The notes under the pieces were generated by a model. The model searched no databases and had not been told where the DNA came from. It worked only from the letters and a program-made list of their open reading frames with translations. This document shows positions 19,201-31,100 of a stretch of 64,000 nt of DNA, piece by piece. The number at the start of each line of letters is the position of its first letter. Positions within the stretch are counted from its first letter, which is position 1. The DNA lies in NCBI GenBank assembly GCA_944990035.1, contig CALYLX010000097.1, forward strand, positions 62,001 to 126,000, written 5' to 3'. This DNA is from Clitopilus passeckerianus. Taxonomy: Eukaryota; Basidiomycota; Agaricomycetes; Agaricales; Entolomataceae. A program made the position numbers and the translations under genes.

Positions 19201-21966
19201 AAACCAGACATTTCTCACCTCCGTGTATTTGGTTGTGGTGCTTACGTTTACCTCCCTGAGGACAAACGAGCCAACAAACTTGCTCCGAAATCGGAACTCA
19301 TGTTGTACCTTGGTACAGAACCAGGTATGAAGGCGCACAAATTCATGCGACTTCACAACAACACAATATTTGTTGGAACGACAGCACTATTTGACGAAAC
19401 ACTATTCCCAAAGTGTCCTGAACACAAGAATCGTGGCATCACACGTGTAGGTGATAAACCTATGATGCAAGACCCGGAACATTATGTTCCAGATCAACAA
19501 ATTCCTTCGGAATCCGGTGATGATGATAATGATGGTTCTACACCACCAAATCATCGTCAAGATGATCATGCTTCTGATCACAACCGGACCCCTTCTCCTT
19601 CTCCACCTTCCACTCCGAAACCTAAATCGGACAAGGGTAAAGGCAAAGCGCCTACTGTGGAAGAGGAACCTGAGGAAGACTTCAATGACTTCTATGCTGA
19701 TGACCCAACACCAGCAGATCAGAGTTCCGCGTATCCTAATGATCAGTCCAATCAAGGACAAGAATCATATCAAATTGATCCATCGAAATTCCGACTTCGT
19801 CGAGTTGACGTGGAAAATTGGCGGTCACTTCCCGATCGCGCTCAATTTGAAAATAATACCGGCCCGCAATTGCCTCGTGGCATACCATTGCGCCGCTATC
19901 CCCAAAGGATACGTACCATTACCAGGAAACCTGGCAATGTATATGGAGAAAATCGTCTTCCCTCCGAAATACAAAGGGACATTCTCATGGACAGATATTG
20001 GAAAAAGACCGTAGGAAAGATGCCTGGGCGCGCCAGACAGATACCACGGCCCGATTATGACCAACATGAGGCACAATTCCAGCCTACTGACACGATGGAA
20101 GGGATCATAACCTCCAATACTAGCGAACAGCCAGAGAATGATGACGATCAACCATCAGGAGACCAGGTTGAGGATCGCATGCAAGGCGTTGTGCCTGAAC
20201 AACAGTTGCCACGTCCGCCTAAACGGCCTCGTGAAGATACTGATGCTGATCTTGCTTGGGCACAGAAATTGTGCAAGGAAGGGGGTGTGCCATTGATACA
20301 ATATTTACTCCATCAGGCAGACCTGGCTATGCCAGCTGATGAGTATACTCCACCGTATCTCCACGCACTTCTATCGGATAGTTCTACACCTAGACTACCC
20401 AACATTCGCGAAATGCAATTCCGCGATATTGCTCGACTGCCAAAAGCGGAGCAAAAGGAATGGCATAATGCATGTCAACAGGAGCTTGAGGCGCTCCGTG
20501 AACGTGACGTGTATGAGCTAGTTGATCCACCTAAAGGCCGAAAGATTGTCAAAAACCGCTGGGTATTTGACATCAAATCTGATGGTCGCAAAAAGGCTAG
20601 GCTTGTTGCCAAAGGCTTCTCACAGATTGAGGGCATAGATTTCGATGAGATTTTTTCCCCAGTTGTACGCTTTGAAACCGTCCGGACCTTATTTGCGCTA
20701 GCCGCATTAGAAGGATGGCACATTCAAGGTGTTGATGTGAAAACTGCCTTTCTATATGGAAAACTCGAAGAAGAAATATATATGGAGCAACCAGAAGGAT
20801 TTAAATCCAAAAGCCACCCAAATATGGTCTATCGACTTAAACGGGCACTATATGGCCTTAAACAAGCTAGTCTCTCTTGGTGGAAAGAGATGACGAAATC
20901 CATGGAAGCATTGGGTTTCAAACGAACAACATCCGACGCAGGTGTATTTGTACACCATACCAAAGATGGCAAAATTGTTATAGCCATTGTATATGTCGAT
21001 GATGCAATGTTCATGGGGTCTGATCGGAACCTTGTCTTAAAGATGAAATCCGAATTCATGAAGAAATGGGAATGTCGAGACCTTGGTGAAGCTAAGGAAT
21101 TCCTACGCATGCGCATCACACGGGACAAGTCTAAAATTAAACTTGATCAAGTCCCCTACCTCCAAAAGGTGCTGCAACGTTATGGAATGACTAATGCTAA
21201 AACCACTTATACTCCACTGCCATCTGGCTGGAAACCTAAAGTCAACACCGAATCTCTCAATCCTACGATCAAATCAGAGTTTCAATCCGTGATCGGATCT
21301 CTGTTATATCTCATGCTAGGCACACGGCCCGATATTGCTTTTGCGGTAATCAAACTATCGCAGTTCTCTGCAAACCCAAGCAAAGAGCATCTCGAAAAGG
21401 CCAAACATGTGCTAAGGTACTTAGCTACCTTCCCCAACTACTCACTTGTCTACGACGGAGATAGTAATGGTGGATTGCATGCATATACAGATTCTGATTG
21501 GGCATCAGACGAAATCACACGTCGCTCAACCTCCGGATATATTATGAAACTTGCCAATGGCTTAATCTGTTGGACGTCAAAAGCGCAGAAGACAATTGCG
21601 CTATCATCGACAGAAGCTGAGTACATGGCTTTGTCAGATACTTGTCGACAAGTCACTTGGCTTCGGTCACTTCTTTCCGAAATAGGTCTACCTGAAACTG
21701 AACCAACTATGGTTATCGGTGATAATCAGGGATCGATCTTTATCGGATCAAATCCTGTCCAGGAACGCCGGACTAAACACATTGATATTCGCTATCACTA
21801 CGCCCGCGAATGTGTTGAAAACGGTGTCATAGAGTTATACTTTGTACCTGGAAGCGAGAACACTGCTGACATGCTGACCAAGAATTTGGAACGTGTCAAA
21901 TTTATGCAGTTCAGATCGCAACTTGGACTTGAGTTTTACTCGTCTAAGGACAAAGACACACAATAG
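16219..21966 (+). CDS. C2 Gag-Pol polyprotein, one in-frame stop
   Basis: A single frame of 1916 codons broken only by TGA at 19156-19158 in the integrase (NRTPI-stop-RIDWKTPHEV; CGA expected). Order: gag-polypeptide domain (SNWIIFQTKMKAYLQSQ...ATWDNL) residues 1-200; basic region; Cys/His-rich module about 407-454; protease IMDSGASYHF about 632; GAG-preintegrase H/C domain (LWHKRLGHPS...CQGCAQGK) about 778; integrase with acids in HSDLKE, RIDGGGEF and GRAERFNRT; RT from about 1445 with YVDD about 1591; RNase H with TDSDWAS about 1757, STEAEYMA and GDNQGS. There is no canonical CX2CX4HX4C knuckle before the protease. The stop makes this copy non-autonomous unless it is read through. Confidence 0.93.
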
Positions 21967-21968
21967 GT

Positions 21969-21984
21969 GGTCTTTGAGGGGGTG
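21969..21984 (+). other. C2 polypurine tract
   Basis: TGAGGGGG purine run lies just before the 3' LTR at 21985. Confidence 0.65.
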
Positions 21985-22356
21985 TGTTGAATTGACACGT
22001 ACCACTCACGTGACTACTCACGTGACATCACATGATTAGTATTGCGCCATATTGCACCATTATGATGTCTTCTTACGAATACGCCTCATGGCAACTCACG
22101 TGACACTTCATGACTACATATGACTCATTCCGTGTCACTTCCGTACTATATTTAGCACAGAACATTCTAGATATGCTTACATATACATGGTCTGTGCACG
22201 CTCTCCTTATGTATATAAACCTATGTACTTCACCTCAATACATTGGAGACTTACCCAGTCTTATTACATAGTTCGCTCTCACCTCACAAGCCCACACCTA
22301 GCTCAAGGTAAGGGTCGTCCGCAACTTCCCTCGCTGGAAGGCATGCTTGCTCGACA
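21985..22356 (+). repeat. C2 3' LTR
   Basis: 372 bp, about three differences from the 5' LTR. Followed by the target duplication ACACC at 22357-22361. Confidence 0.95.
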
Positions 22357-22361
22357 ACACC

Positions 22362-23546
22362 ATCAATAATTGGCTTATTGTTCCAATTACCAGGGAGAGC
22401 ACCTACTTCAATGTTGTACTCGTGGATACTGCAAGCCAAAAGAAGTTCACGATCAGTGAACTGTTGATCCTGATGGTACTTGGCCATTAAAGGGCTAAGG
22501 TACCTGCGCTCGATAGGCATGCCCATGCATTCAAGGAACAACTTGGCTTTGGCAAATCAAGGGTTGACTTGATCACCAGACTTGCCAGGACCAGTCCACG
22601 AGGCAGGTGCAGAAACACGCTCAGAGAGCGTGACTCCTAGATGGTTGATGAGTGCGACCTTGGAGGTCGTGGGAGTAGGAGGTTGTGGAGTAACTGGTGG
22701 AGCCATCATTGCCATAGAGGTGAAAACAAAGGTAGTCTCTGCCTGATGGGCGTGGCCTTCTTGCTTCTTCTTCTGAAGGCGCCGGTTACCACCCTTCTTG
22801 TTCTTCTGCTGAGAAGAACCAGGGTTCGAAGATCCGCCATGGGGCTGTACCTGCTGCTGGTTCTGACCCTTTTTGAAGTGTCTAGGGTCAGCACCTTTGC
22901 GTTTGACAGCAGAGATCTTGTTGGCAACTACAGGGTTACCAGTGCGGCGTTCGAATTCAGCAATGATAGATGATCTAATGTTGGTGAATGACAAGTCTGT
23001 GATGGTTGTGTGAGGACCAGAGAGTGTCATAGCTGCAACACTATCCCATTTCTGAGGAATGGCAGTGATTAAGATCATTGCTTTGACGAATTCAGGAATA
23101 CAAGATCCGTTTGCAGCGAGGCGTTCAAAGATGAGATTAAGGGCGGCGATTTCAGAAGTGGGATTGGCGTTCCCAGAAAGCTTGAAGGAAATAGCCTTCT
23201 TGAAATCAGCAAAAATGATCGAAGGTCCAGGGGTATTATAGTTGTTGGTCAGATTGTGCCATGTAGTGGCAGCATTTGTTCCAACATTTGTAGTTGACAT
23301 TGCATTAGTCATGCAGAGTGTCATAATACCCTGTGCCTGATCATTTTTATTATCCCATGATCTTATTTCTTTGAGTTCATCTGCAGATGGATGTCTAGGG
23401 GTGGCAGGAGTAGGACGCAGGTAATTACCGCTGACTATCTGCCAGAGTCCTTAGGACTGCAAGTAGGCTTTTATCTTCGTTTGGAAGATGATCCAGTTAC
23501 TAACATCAAAGGTGGGGACGAGTGATGTTATGTTTGATGAAGACAT
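22362..23546 (-). pseudogene. Copia element C1, N-terminal gag part
   Basis: The start codon reads at 23546-23544 and gives MSSSNITSLVPTFD, parallel to C2. A TAA at 23451-23453 replaces a Gln codon (C2 has CAA). The frame then continues through the gag domain to the point where C2 inserted. About 75 bp of C1 leader (23547-23621) also survives, then stops at the TA next to Tc1b; the C1 5' LTR is missing. Confidence 0.9.
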
Positions 23547-23623
23547 TGATCTAATCAAACAAAGAAGTCAGCATCAGTTGAGACACATGTAACAGTGATG
23601 ACACTGCTGTGCTCAACGAGCTA

Positions 23624-23837
23624 CAGTGACTCAAAAAATTGTCTGGATGTTTCGCACTTTTTGAGTATTTGCTTAATAACTTTTGCTATACTAAAGTTTG
23701 AATTATAGTGTTGGTACATAAAACAAAGCATTTGATCTCTGCTACAAGAATATATAAAGTTTACGTAATTCGGATCAAATTCCGTTTAGATATAGTAGAA
23801 ACAAGTCAGAGATACATCCAGACAATTATTTGACTAT
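23624..23837 (+). repeat. Tc1b left terminal inverted repeat
   Basis: Pairs with 25029-25242. Outer AATTGTCTGGATGT and inner ACATCCAGACAATT are themselves inverted copies. Confidence 0.88.
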
Positions 23838-23985
23838 GCTTCCAGAAACACAGACACAGCCCAATTGCAGTGTGCATAGCCCTTGGCAGTGCAGCACAGC
23901 CTTAGAGGCTATGCACTACAGCCATATGGCTGTGTTTGCAATACATATAAGCAGCTGAAATGCTATCAGATCCCCACAATTTACC

Positions 23986-25001
23986 ATGCGGCCTATTCCA
24001 TCTGCTCAGAAGGAAAACATTATTTCTCTGGCTTCTAACAATTACTCTGTCCAGTCTATTGCCTCCAAACTCAATGTAGGCAAGTCTACTGTGGCTACAG
24101 TGCTTCAAGAAATCTGTCCCAACCGCTCTAAACCTTCTTCTGGCCGCCCTTCTAAGCTCACCCTACTAATAAACGAGCTATTCTGGCACAATTCAACCAT
24201 GGCAGATGCACTAATGCTGTGCAGGTCACCAAACACATTAACACCATCATTTCCAACACTGTCTCCCTGCAAACAGTCAGAAATGTACTCAAGAAAAATG
24301 ATTTCTATGCTATTGTATTGAAGCCAAAGCCCTTGCTTACTTCTGCTCAAAAGAAGGCGCGCGTAGCATGGTGCCACAAGCACAAGGAACACACTGTAGA
24401 GGACTGGAAGAGGGTGGTATGGTCAGATGAGACCAAGATCAATAGAATTGGGTCAGATGGAAGAAAATGGACATGGAAACAGAAGGGCCAGGGCCTTATT
24501 CCTAGGGAGATAAAAAAAACGGTTAAACACGGAGGAGGAAGCATCATGGTATGGGGGTGTATGGGGTGGAATAGAGTGGGGCAACTTGCAGAGGTTGAGG
24601 GCATTATGGACTGCTTCCAATATCGGGACATTTTGGACCAGCAGCTGCTGGTCAGCATGGAGAATTTGGACATTCCCAAGGACGAAAGAATTTTCCAGCA
24701 GGACAACGACCCCAAGCACACCTCTGATGTGGTCCAGGTGTGGATGGAAGACAATGATATTGATCTTCTAGACTGGCCAGCACAGTCTCCTGACCTCAAC
24801 CCTATAGAACATCTCTGGGACCATATCAAAAGGAAGCTTAATGAATATCTGACTCACGCTAAGGGGGTTTTTGAAGTTTGGGAGAGAGTTGCAGAGGTAT
24901 GGGAGAATATACCACTAGAGGTGTGTCAGAACTTAATAGAAAGTATGCCCAGAAGGATAGAAGCAGTCCTTAAGGCAAAGGGAGGCAATACCAAGTACTA
25001 A
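23986..25001 (+). pseudogene. Tc1 transposase, one frameshift
   Basis: About 338-aa Tc1-family DD34E transposase. The N-terminus has a paired-like helix-turn-helix (YSVQSIASKLNVGKSTVATVL) and a GRPSKLT motif; the catalytic domain has WSDETK, FQQDNDPKH and SPDLNPIEHLWD with 34 residues between the last two acids. A one-base loss in CACCCT near 24158-24163 shifts the frame after GRPSKLT; everything after it is open in the next frame to TAA at 25001. It is otherwise uneroded, so the element was active fairly recently or the shift is a sequence error. Confidence 0.9.
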
Positions 25002-25028
25002 TAGCTAAATTTTATATATCTAATGTAC

Positions 25029-25242
25029 ATAGTCAAATAATTGTCTGGATGTATCTCTGACTTGTTTCTACTATATCTCAACGGGCTTTGATCCGAATTG
25101 CGTAACCTTTATATATTCTTGTAGCAGAGATCAAATGCTTTGTTTTATGTACCAACACTATAATTCAAACCTTAGTATAGCAAAAGTTATTAAGCAAATA
25201 CTCAAAAAGTGCGAAATATCTGGACAATTGTTTGAGTCATTG
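25029..25242 (-). repeat. Tc1b right terminal inverted repeat
   Basis: Reverse complement of the left arm with scattered mismatches; same internal inverted pair of sites. Confidence 0.88.
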
Positions 25243-25244
25243 TA

Positions 25245-25567
25245 TAGGCTTTTAGGTCAAGCTGGAGAAGCAGGACCAAAAGCATGAAGGTATTTATACA
25301 GGTTGGGTAAGGCTAAGGGTTAGGCATTGCACAGCAATGCTGTGTAAGTAAAAATGAGTATGACTCAGAGTAAGAGTCACTATGAGTCATAATGAGTAAA
25401 TGTGGTATAAGTATCTCACAATCGTGAGAATACTGAGTAAGCATGTCAAAGTGTGAGAAGTGCACAGCAGTAGTGAGTGATCAAGTAAAAGTAAGCAGTC
25501 CGGGATAGTAATCATAGATGAGTAAGAAGAAAAAGAGTCCGGATATGTAACCAAGGTAACTGTAACA
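25245..25567 (-). repeat. Diverged, truncated LTR relic of the Gypsy family
   Basis: Reads in reverse like the G1/G2 LTR: AGGTCAAGCTGG..GACCAAAAG, then TGAGTCA repeats, the half-conserved palindrome TCTCACAATCGTGAGA, and an end ATGTAACC...GTAACA at 25567. It is much more diverged than the G1/G2 LTRs and lacks its start next to Tc1b. Confidence 0.7.
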
Positions 25568-26040
25568 TATGCTATCTTGGGCGAACCTTATCAAGGTAGA
25601 TTAGCCTTTCCTGGATACTCATTATCTGTGTTCCAAGGTGGTGAAGCTCAGAGACGAAAAATGGTCATGAATCACATTCCCCAACCAAGCATGCAGCTAA
25701 AGTGGGGACTAAATATTTGTCCAGATATATTCTGTTGTTATAATGAATTAAGCCATGTCTCCTTTTCATCTGCCCTCTATAAGCCGGCGTTTGGGGTAGG
25801 TTAAGCCAAATATGGTCTCAGAACTGTTCTAAAATAGTTGAGGAGGACTCAAGAGGTATTTTGGACGTTTTTAAACCACATTTACCCCGCAAAACCCTTT
25901 GTTATGCCCATCATGAAACCTTGGCAGCAGACCCGTCCTCGTTGCTTCCAAAACGGGCGATCACATGATACTATTGCTTACGTCATTGTCGCCTCACCCA
26001 AATCCAAGTCGCATTTCCCTCGGCAATCCTTCGGAAAAAC
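25568..26040. other. Unassigned sequence between LTR relic and TUP1-like relic
   Basis: No recognisable coding sequence; short ORFs have no family signature. Confidence 0.3.
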
Positions 26041-26677
26041 ATATTTCAAGGTCAAATTCAAGGTTGGTAGAGCCGTTGGTTATGAGGCGAAGACAAAGAA
26101 CGAAGACGGTCTCCTAATCGTGTCCGGTTCAGGCGACAAAACAGCCAGAATTTGGGACATGGAGGACCACACATCAAAGGTCCTCACCATCAATGACCCA
26201 GACTCCCTCAACTATGAGGCTGGTGTCACCTCCGCCGCCATCTCGCCCGACGGCAATACATCGCAGCCGGAAGCTTGGATGCTGTGGTACGGATATGGGA
26301 CATCACTACCGCCCAGCTCATGGGGGGGCTGATAAGCCATAACGACAGTGTTTACAGTGTTGCGTTCACTCCGGACGGCAAGGGTTTGGTCAGTAGTAGC
26401 TTGGACAAGACCTTGAAGTATTGGGATGTTTCGGCATTGATGAGTGGGAAGAGCAGGAAGGAGACAAATGGTACCAGTGGACCTGGCCAGGGTGCTATTG
26501 TGAAGACTGGTGAATAAAGCTAGTCAATGCGCTATGAACTTCACTGGACATAAGGTAAAGATTTGTATCTTGTTTCTCGATTCATCTGCTGATGGTTGTT
26601 CGCTGTAGGACTATGTTCTCTCTGTTGCTGTTTCTCATGATGGTCAATGGGTTTCATCTGGCTCGAAAGACCGAGGC
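26041..26677 (+). pseudogene. TUP1-like WD40 co-repressor relic
   Basis: Consecutive WD40 repeats match the TUP1/RCO-1 propeller: GLLIVSGSGDKTARIWDME, then INDPDSLNYEAGVTSAAISPDG, then LDAVVRIWDITTAQL, then NDSVYSVAFTPDGKGLVSSS and LDKTLKYWDVSA, then NFTGHK joined over a short intron to DYVLSVAVSHDGQWVSSGSKD. A one-base loss near 26256 shifts frame within a repeat, and a TAA at 26515-26517 stops the next. No N-terminal tetramerisation domain is present. TUP1 represses transcription with Ssn6/Cyc8; this copy cannot encode a full protein. Confidence 0.85.
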
Positions 26678-26701
26678 GTAAGTCGATGACAGATCAAATC
26701 A

Positions 26702-26705
26702 GGAC
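26702..26705 (+). other. G2 target-site duplication, left copy
   Basis: GGAC, repeated at 33916-33919. Confidence 0.75.
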
Positions 26706-27170
26706 TGTTAAGGCAGAGCCTAACAACTTAGGTAATACTGTTTACGCTCGATGTCTTTGATAAACAAAGACAGAGATTTGTCAGCAGCTGCGGCTGTACT
26801 GACGACCTGGTGAGATTGACGAAGCAAGGGACTTAAAGGCGAAATAGAGAACTAAGCAGTTAGGTAGATTGCCTAGGTCAAGCTGAGGAGCCTTGACCAA
26901 ATGGTACAGGTTTATATACCTATCTAGTAGTTCTAAATATAGCACATGCGCAGCATGCTGAGTAAGTAATGAGTCATGCGCAGCATGATGAGTAAGTACA
27001 TGAGTCAGAAAGAGTCAGATAAGGTATAAGTCTCTCACGATCGTGAGAGATGCGGAGTAAGCATGGAAAAAGATGAAAAATGCGCAGTGATGCGCAGCAT
27101 ATGTGAGTAATCGTGCATAGGTAAGCGGGCCAGGGTATGTAAGGAGAAACATGTAAGCAAAATCATAACA
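26706..27170 (-). repeat. G2 3' LTR
   Basis: 465 bp, almost identical to 33451-33915. Confidence 0.95.
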
Positions 27171-27203
27171 TTACCCTCTCGCTATCGTTGAAGTCTCCTG
27201 ACT

Positions 27204-28066
27204 TCAATTCCTTCCTTTACCCCAGAAGTGACGGTCTATGCCCTTGTGGTAGCGTTGTGGGCAGCTAACCGGGTAATGGCCTGGGCCACGATGATGGCAC
27301 AGACGACACACAAAACGAAAGCAATGACACTGTCGGTGTCTGCCTCCACAAATGTAGCATCTGAACCATCTGGGTGGTGGTGGTCTGTTGGCAAGGTATC
27401 CGGTGCGCGGCGCCTTCTGGGACGATACTGTCGAGGGGAAGGTTCACCAGCGTTGGTGAGTCGGACTCTGGTGGGCTTTCGAATGCGGAGAGGTATGGCG
27501 TTGGAGGGTTTGCCATTGGGATTGATGTTTTCCTTGTTGTCGTTCTGTTCTTTTTGACGAAGGGGTTATGTTTTATTTTTGCGGCGGTGTGTAAATTGGT
27601 GACGGGAGGAAATGCTCGTAGGGTTCCGCAAACTTGACGTGCAGTGAGGATTGTGACTTCCTCTTCTTGACTTTCCTCAGGCCCCCAGGGATTGGAGGCA
27701 AGGGGAAGTCTGTCTCCTCTGGGTTGTTGAACCAGTTTTGTCGTTCGGGAAGAATTCGTCGAGGAAAGCTGTTCCTCCAATAGCAAAGAAGAGGTCTGTG
27801 AGGGTCTCCTCCGTTTCTCGATCAACTTTGTCCAAAAGTTGATCAAGATCGTCAGTGGTTTTCGCAAATTGGTGGCGCAGACGAGCCACTTCGTTGCGAG
27901 TTTCGGTTCGTCGGTTTTGGTAGAGGGTTCCTTGTTCTCCCACAGCGGTGAGAGGGTTGTCGTTGCTGCTCCAGGCAGTATGCGTACGGAGCGCCGTAAT
28001 AGCGGTATCGGATTTGAAGGTGTTGCGGATGATGGTGCGGTCGTAGGAAGAGGCATTTTGAGACAT
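27204..28066 (-). pseudogene. G2 ORF3 after pol
   Basis: Begins MSQNASSYDRTIIRN as in G1. Small deletions near 27690-27755 (one C, and four bases) shift the frame relative to G1, and a C-run one base shorter in the Pro/Arg linker moves the zinc-knuckle end out of frame. In the zinc-knuckle frame the Cys/His residues are kept (CYICGGRHRQCHC, CRLCHHRGPGHYPVSC), ending at 27204. CGA at the codon that is TGA in G1 shows the ancestral frame was open there. Confidence 0.7.
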
Positions 28067-28104
28067 TGTTATATAGTGGATGTGAGTGGGTTTGCTATGT
28101 GGTG

Positions 28105-31100
28105 TCAGGTGAGTTTCTTCCTCTTTTTATACTCGGTGAGTATTTTCTTGGCGTTCCGCAGTTCCGACTCGGGCATCCATTCGTTGTCCGCTGATGGCCA
28201 TCCCTTCCATTTTACGAGGTATCTGTGTCGCCCTTTGCCTTGTTTCTGATGGGCCACAATTGCTTCTATTTCGTATTCTTCTATTCCGTCGATTTCGTCA
28301 GGTGGCGGTTTAGAGAAGCTGGGTCCATGCGCTTTGGTGGAGATGTAACGGGTGAGAAGTGACGCGTGAATCACCGGGTGGATCTTCCATCGTCTTGGCA
28401 GGTCGAGTTTATAGGTCAGGTGTCCTTTTACCTCAAGTATCTTGAAGGGTCCTTCTCGTTTGGGTGCTAGTTTCTTGGAGATGTTTCCTTGATTGAGATT
28501 TGTGGCTTCTAACCACACCTTTTCTCCGACTTTGAATGGGGTGAACTGTCGTGTGATCTTCTCTGCCATGCGTTGCGCAGCAAGTGCATGTGCAGCATTT
28601 GCTTCATCGCGTGCTAGCAGAAGTTCCTTGATCCGTTTGTCAACTGCGGGAATTTTGCTAGTGGGAGCAACTGATGGGAGTGCAGGTGGTTCGTATCCCA
28701 TCATTAGGTAGAATGGGGTTCGTTTGGTGACAGAGTGTGTTCGGCTGTTGTAGGAGAATTCTAGAGTGGTAATCCATTTGGACCAGGATTCGGGGTTCTG
28801 TGCACAGAAGATGCGGAGATAGGCATCAATCTCCTGATTGATCCTTTCTGTCGCACCATCGGTTTGTGGGTGGTAGGCGGTGCTCATGTTGAGCTTGATT
28901 CCAAGGAGTCGTCCCATTTCTTGGAAAACTTTAGAGGCGAATTGAGGTCCTCTGTCTGAAATTCCTTTGTCGGGAAGTCCAAAGCGACGGTAAACGTTGT
29001 CAATGTAGGCGTTTGCAGTTCCTGTGGCGTCGATTTTCTTTGTGCAAGGGATGAAAATTGCCCCTTCGTAGCTCCATGGTCGACCACGGCCATAATGCTA
29101 TCGAAACCATCACTCTCTGGGAGATCCGTGTGAAAATCGTACGTCACTAGCGAAAATGGCCTAGTGGTTTCGGATTTGATGGGCATTAATGGTGGAGCGG
29201 TGGGGTGGCGATTGATTTTCATTTGCTGGCACATTGCACAGCCCTGCACAAAGTTCTTGATGAACACTGACATCCCTGGCCACCAGTAGTCCTTCCGGAC
29301 TTTTTCCAGTGTCCCAAATTGTCCAGGGTGTCCTGCGCTGGGTAGATCGTGATAACGTTGGACTATCTTCCTTCGGAGGTCTTCGTCATCTGGTACCACA
29401 CACTTGTCCTTGTAGTACAAGATGCCATCGTCAAATTTCCAGTCTTCCAGGTTTGATCGGATTGGTGGGGGTCCGTCTTCTTTGGCGGTGCGAATGGCGT
29501 CAACAATCAGTTTGTCATTGACCATCTTGTGTACAATTTCGTCCTTTAGTTCAATGTCAATTGAGCGAAGGAAGAGCTTGTCGGGGAGGAGAATGATGTC
29601 TTCGTTGTCGGTGTCTTCACCTGGGATGTGGTCTGGTCGTCGAGATAGTGCGTCAGATTGTATCATCTTTGCACCAGGGGTGTGTACAAGTTTGATGTTA
29701 AACTGGGATAGCATCAAATTCCATCTTGCTTGTCGTCGGTTCAACTTCCGGGCTTCTCGGAAGTATGTGAGGTTTTTGTGATCGGATAGAATCACAACTG
29801 AATGTTGGGATCCATGGAAGTAGTGTCGCCAGGTTTCTAATGCGCGGATAATGCCTAGAAGTTCTCGGTCGTAGATTTCATAGTTCCGTTCTGTTTCCGA
29901 GAACGATTTAGATATGAAACCACATGGGTGCCATGATCCGTTGGCGTCACGTTGTTGTAGGACTGCTCCTGTTGCATGTTTTGAGGCGTCGCTTTCCACC
30001 ACAAATGGCTTCGTGGGATCAGGCATCAGCAACACAGGCGCTTCCAGGAATTTGTCTTTCAGGGTAGTGAAAGCTTTGTGACATTCATTGGTCCATTCCC
30101 ATTTCTTGTCTTTCTTGGTGAGTTCGTTCAGCGGTTTGGCAATTTCCGCATATTTTCCGATGAACCTGCGGTAAAAGTTTCCGAATCCTAGGAATGATCG
30201 GACTTCCTTTACTGTAGTTGGCGTAGGCCAGTCGCGCATCCCTGCAAGTTTGACAGGGTCCATGGAGATCTTGTTTGGTTCAATGATGAACCCAAGGTAT
30301 TCCACTCTTGTGGTGTCAAATTGGCATTTCTCTGCTTTGAGGTAGAGATCGTTGTTTTGTAGTCTTTGTAAGACTCTGCGTGTGCGTTCTCGGTGTTTTT
30401 CTGGATCGTTGGAGAAGATGAGGATGTCGTCCATGTAGATGATGACCCATCCTTCGTCTATCATGTCTCGGAAAAGGTGGTTCATCATTGCTTGGAAGGT
30501 ACCGGGTGAGTTCATTAGTCCAAAGAACATCACCATTGGTTCAAATAACCCTCGGTTGGTCTTGAACGCTGCTTTCCATTGGTCACCATCTTTGATGCGG
30601 ATGTTGTGATATCCCCATCGAATGTCGAGTTTGGTGAAGACAGTTGCTCCTTTGAGTTTATCGATGAGTTCGCTAGCCAGCGGTAAGGGGTAAGCGTTAG
30701 GTATTGTTCCTTCGTTGAGTCGTCGGTAATCCTGACATGGTCTCAGGGCTTCCGAGTCTTTCTTTGCAACAAAGAAGAACGGAGATGCTTGTGGGGAGTT
30801 GGATTCTCGGATGTATCCTTTGGCTAGATTTTCCTTGAGAAACTCGTCGAGTTTTTCTTGCTCTAAGGGGCTGAGCGGATAGACCTTGCAGTCTTTTGGC
30901 ACGAAATCTGTCTTCAGATCTATGGCGTGATCCCAGGGTCGGCTTGGTGGGAATCGTTCAGATGCTGCTTTCTCAAAGACTTTTCTGTAGTCTTGAAGAT
31001 AGTCGGGGATGATTTCGTCAAGGGATTTCTTTGGTTCCTTATCTTCTCGTTTATGTTCCAGAGCTTGCGAAATTGATGTTTTCGCACGTATCCACACCTG

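Larger units (their letters stand above)
15610..22356 (+). mobile_element. Ty1/Copia element C2, nearly intact
   Basis: 6747-bp element with two 372-bp LTRs differing at about three positions, a 5-bp target duplication ACACC, a tRNA-type primer site, one long gag-pol frame with a single stop, and a polypurine tract before the 3' LTR. It inserted into the gag region of C1, a relative of the same family in opposite orientation. The low LTR divergence points to a recent insertion. Confidence 0.95.
23624..25242 (+). mobile_element. Tc1-type element Tc1b
   Basis: 1619-bp element from CAGTGACTC to GAGTCATTG, flanked by TA (23622-23623 and 25243-25244). Long terminal inverted repeats of 214 bp (23624-23837 and 25029-25242). 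It encodes one transposase. Its left flank is C1 leader and its right flank is a Gypsy-like LTR relic, so the flanks do not rejoin into one ancestral sequence. Confidence 0.9.

Noticed and set aside
26706..27170. Inversion between G1 and G2 as the reason for missing target duplication in G1
   Set aside because: An inversion by recombination between the two would also have broken the GGAC duplication of G2, which is present.
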